This document shows, in pieces, positions 7,827 to 8,266 of a stretch of DNA of 8,266 nt; positions within the stretch are counted from its first letter, which is position 1, and each line of letters begins with the position of its first letter. Below the pieces are notes generated by a model, which saw nothing but the letters and a program-made list of their open reading frames with translations, was not told the origin of the DNA and did not search any database. This DNA comes from Pirellulales bacterium (GTDB lineage: Bacteria; Planctomycetota; Planctomycetia; Pirellulales; JAICIG01). A program made the position numbers and the translations under genes. The DNA is taken from NCBI GenBank assembly GCA_025924495.1, contig JAICIG010000361.1, forward strand, positions 1 to 8,266, written 5' to 3'.

Positions 7827-8266
7827 ATGTCGACTGCCGTGAGAACATGGCTGACTTTCGTATTGGTGCTGGTGGGCGCCTATGGATCGTATTCGTTCTG
7901 GCGGGCTTACCAGGCTCATGCCGCCAGCGTCGCCGAATCGACGGCAACTGAACAGCCGGCTAGCGCGGCTAAACCCAGCAAATCGACGCTGCCGCCTGTT
8001 GCGTTGGAGAAGTTCACCTTTACCGACTCCAACGGCGAGCCATTCCCGATGAAGAGCCTGGAAGGGAAGGTTTGGGCGGCCAGCTATTTCTTCGCCACGT
8101 GTCCGGGTTTCTGCCTGCAGATGAATTACGAGATCGTCGGCATTGCCGAGGATCTGCGAGACCAGGACATCACGTTTGTCAGCTTTACCGTCGATCCTGA
8201 AACCGACACGCCGGCAGAACTCAAGGCTTATGCCGGCAAGTTGAAGGCGGATCCCGAGCACTGGAA
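7827..8266 (+). CDS. Sco1/SenC copper chaperone for cytochrome oxidase (partial, 3' end missing)
   Basis: The gene runs off the right edge after 146 codons. Residues 8-24 form a hydrophobic N-terminal anchor, followed by a Ser/Ala/Thr-rich linker (about 32-57) and then a thioredoxin-like domain. The copper-binding C-x-x-x-C is present as C92-P-G-F-C96, within YFFATCPGFC and followed by Met99, and VSFTVDPETDTP (118-129) matches the conserved second strand with its Asp-Pro. The distal copper-ligand His is expected beyond the window. Sco proteins sit on the outer face of the membrane and deliver copper to, or reduce the cysteines of, the CuA site of subunit II, whose gene opens this window. GGGAG at 7814-7818 is a good SD, 8 bp before the ATG. 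The 62-bp spacer before it shows no clear terminator, so it is probably cotranscribed with the ABC pair. Confidence 0.92.
   Translation, partial: MSTAVRTWLTFVLVLVGAYGSYSFWRAYQAHAASVAESTATEQPASAAKPSKSTLPPVALEKFTFTDSNGEPFPMKSLEGKVWAASYFFATCPGFCLQMNYEIVGIAEDLRDQDITFVSFTVDPETDTPAELKAYAGKLKADPEHW

Overview
The window holds most of an aerobic respiratory gene cluster for a haem-copper cytochrome c oxidase and its assembly. All genes lie on the + strand in this order: the 3' end of coxB (CuA subunit II), coxA (subunit I), ctaA (haem A synthase), ctaB (haem O synthase), coxC (subunit III), coxD (small subunit IV), an ABC-2 type ATPase and permease pair, and the 5' part of a Sco1/SenC copper chaperone gene that runs off the right edge. 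The DNA is GC-rich, most spacers are short, and several neighbours overlap or nearly do, which suggests one long transcription unit or two adjacent ones.

The gene order, the divergent CtaA, the large insert in subunit III and the histidine-rich N-termini suggest a planctomycete (Pirellulales-like) bacterium. This is an inference from recall of such loci; there is no 16S or other phylogenetic marker here. Subunit I carries the YSHPAVY form of the CuB/tyrosine motif, in which the D-channel glutamate of mitochondrial-like oxidases is absent. It therefore looks like an A2-type oxidase.

Layout: 2-151, end of coxB with the CuA cysteine/histidine/methionine motif and no fused cytochrome c after it. 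173-1987, coxA. 1988-2114, a spacer with a perfect 8-bp hairpin. 2115-3134, ctaA with a TTG start. 3131-4042, ctaB, whose GTG start overlaps the ctaA stop. 4089-5099, coxC. 5158-5727, coxD. 5728-5957, a gene-free gap with five consecutive short hairpins of related sequence. 5958-6908, ABC ATPase. 6901-7764, ABC permease overlapping the ATPase stop. 7827-8266, sco1 (partial).

The genes fit together functionally. CtaB farnesylates haem B to haem O and CtaA oxidises haem O to haem A, the cofactor of CoxA. Sco delivers copper, probably to the CuA site of CoxB. CoxC and CoxD complete the membrane complex. The ABC exporter has no known substrate, but its position between the oxidase subunits and sco suggests a part in oxidase assembly or a linked export step. 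The least ordinary items are the hairpin array at 5761-5912, the roughly 120-residue insert inside CoxC, and the oxidase-embedded ABC pair.
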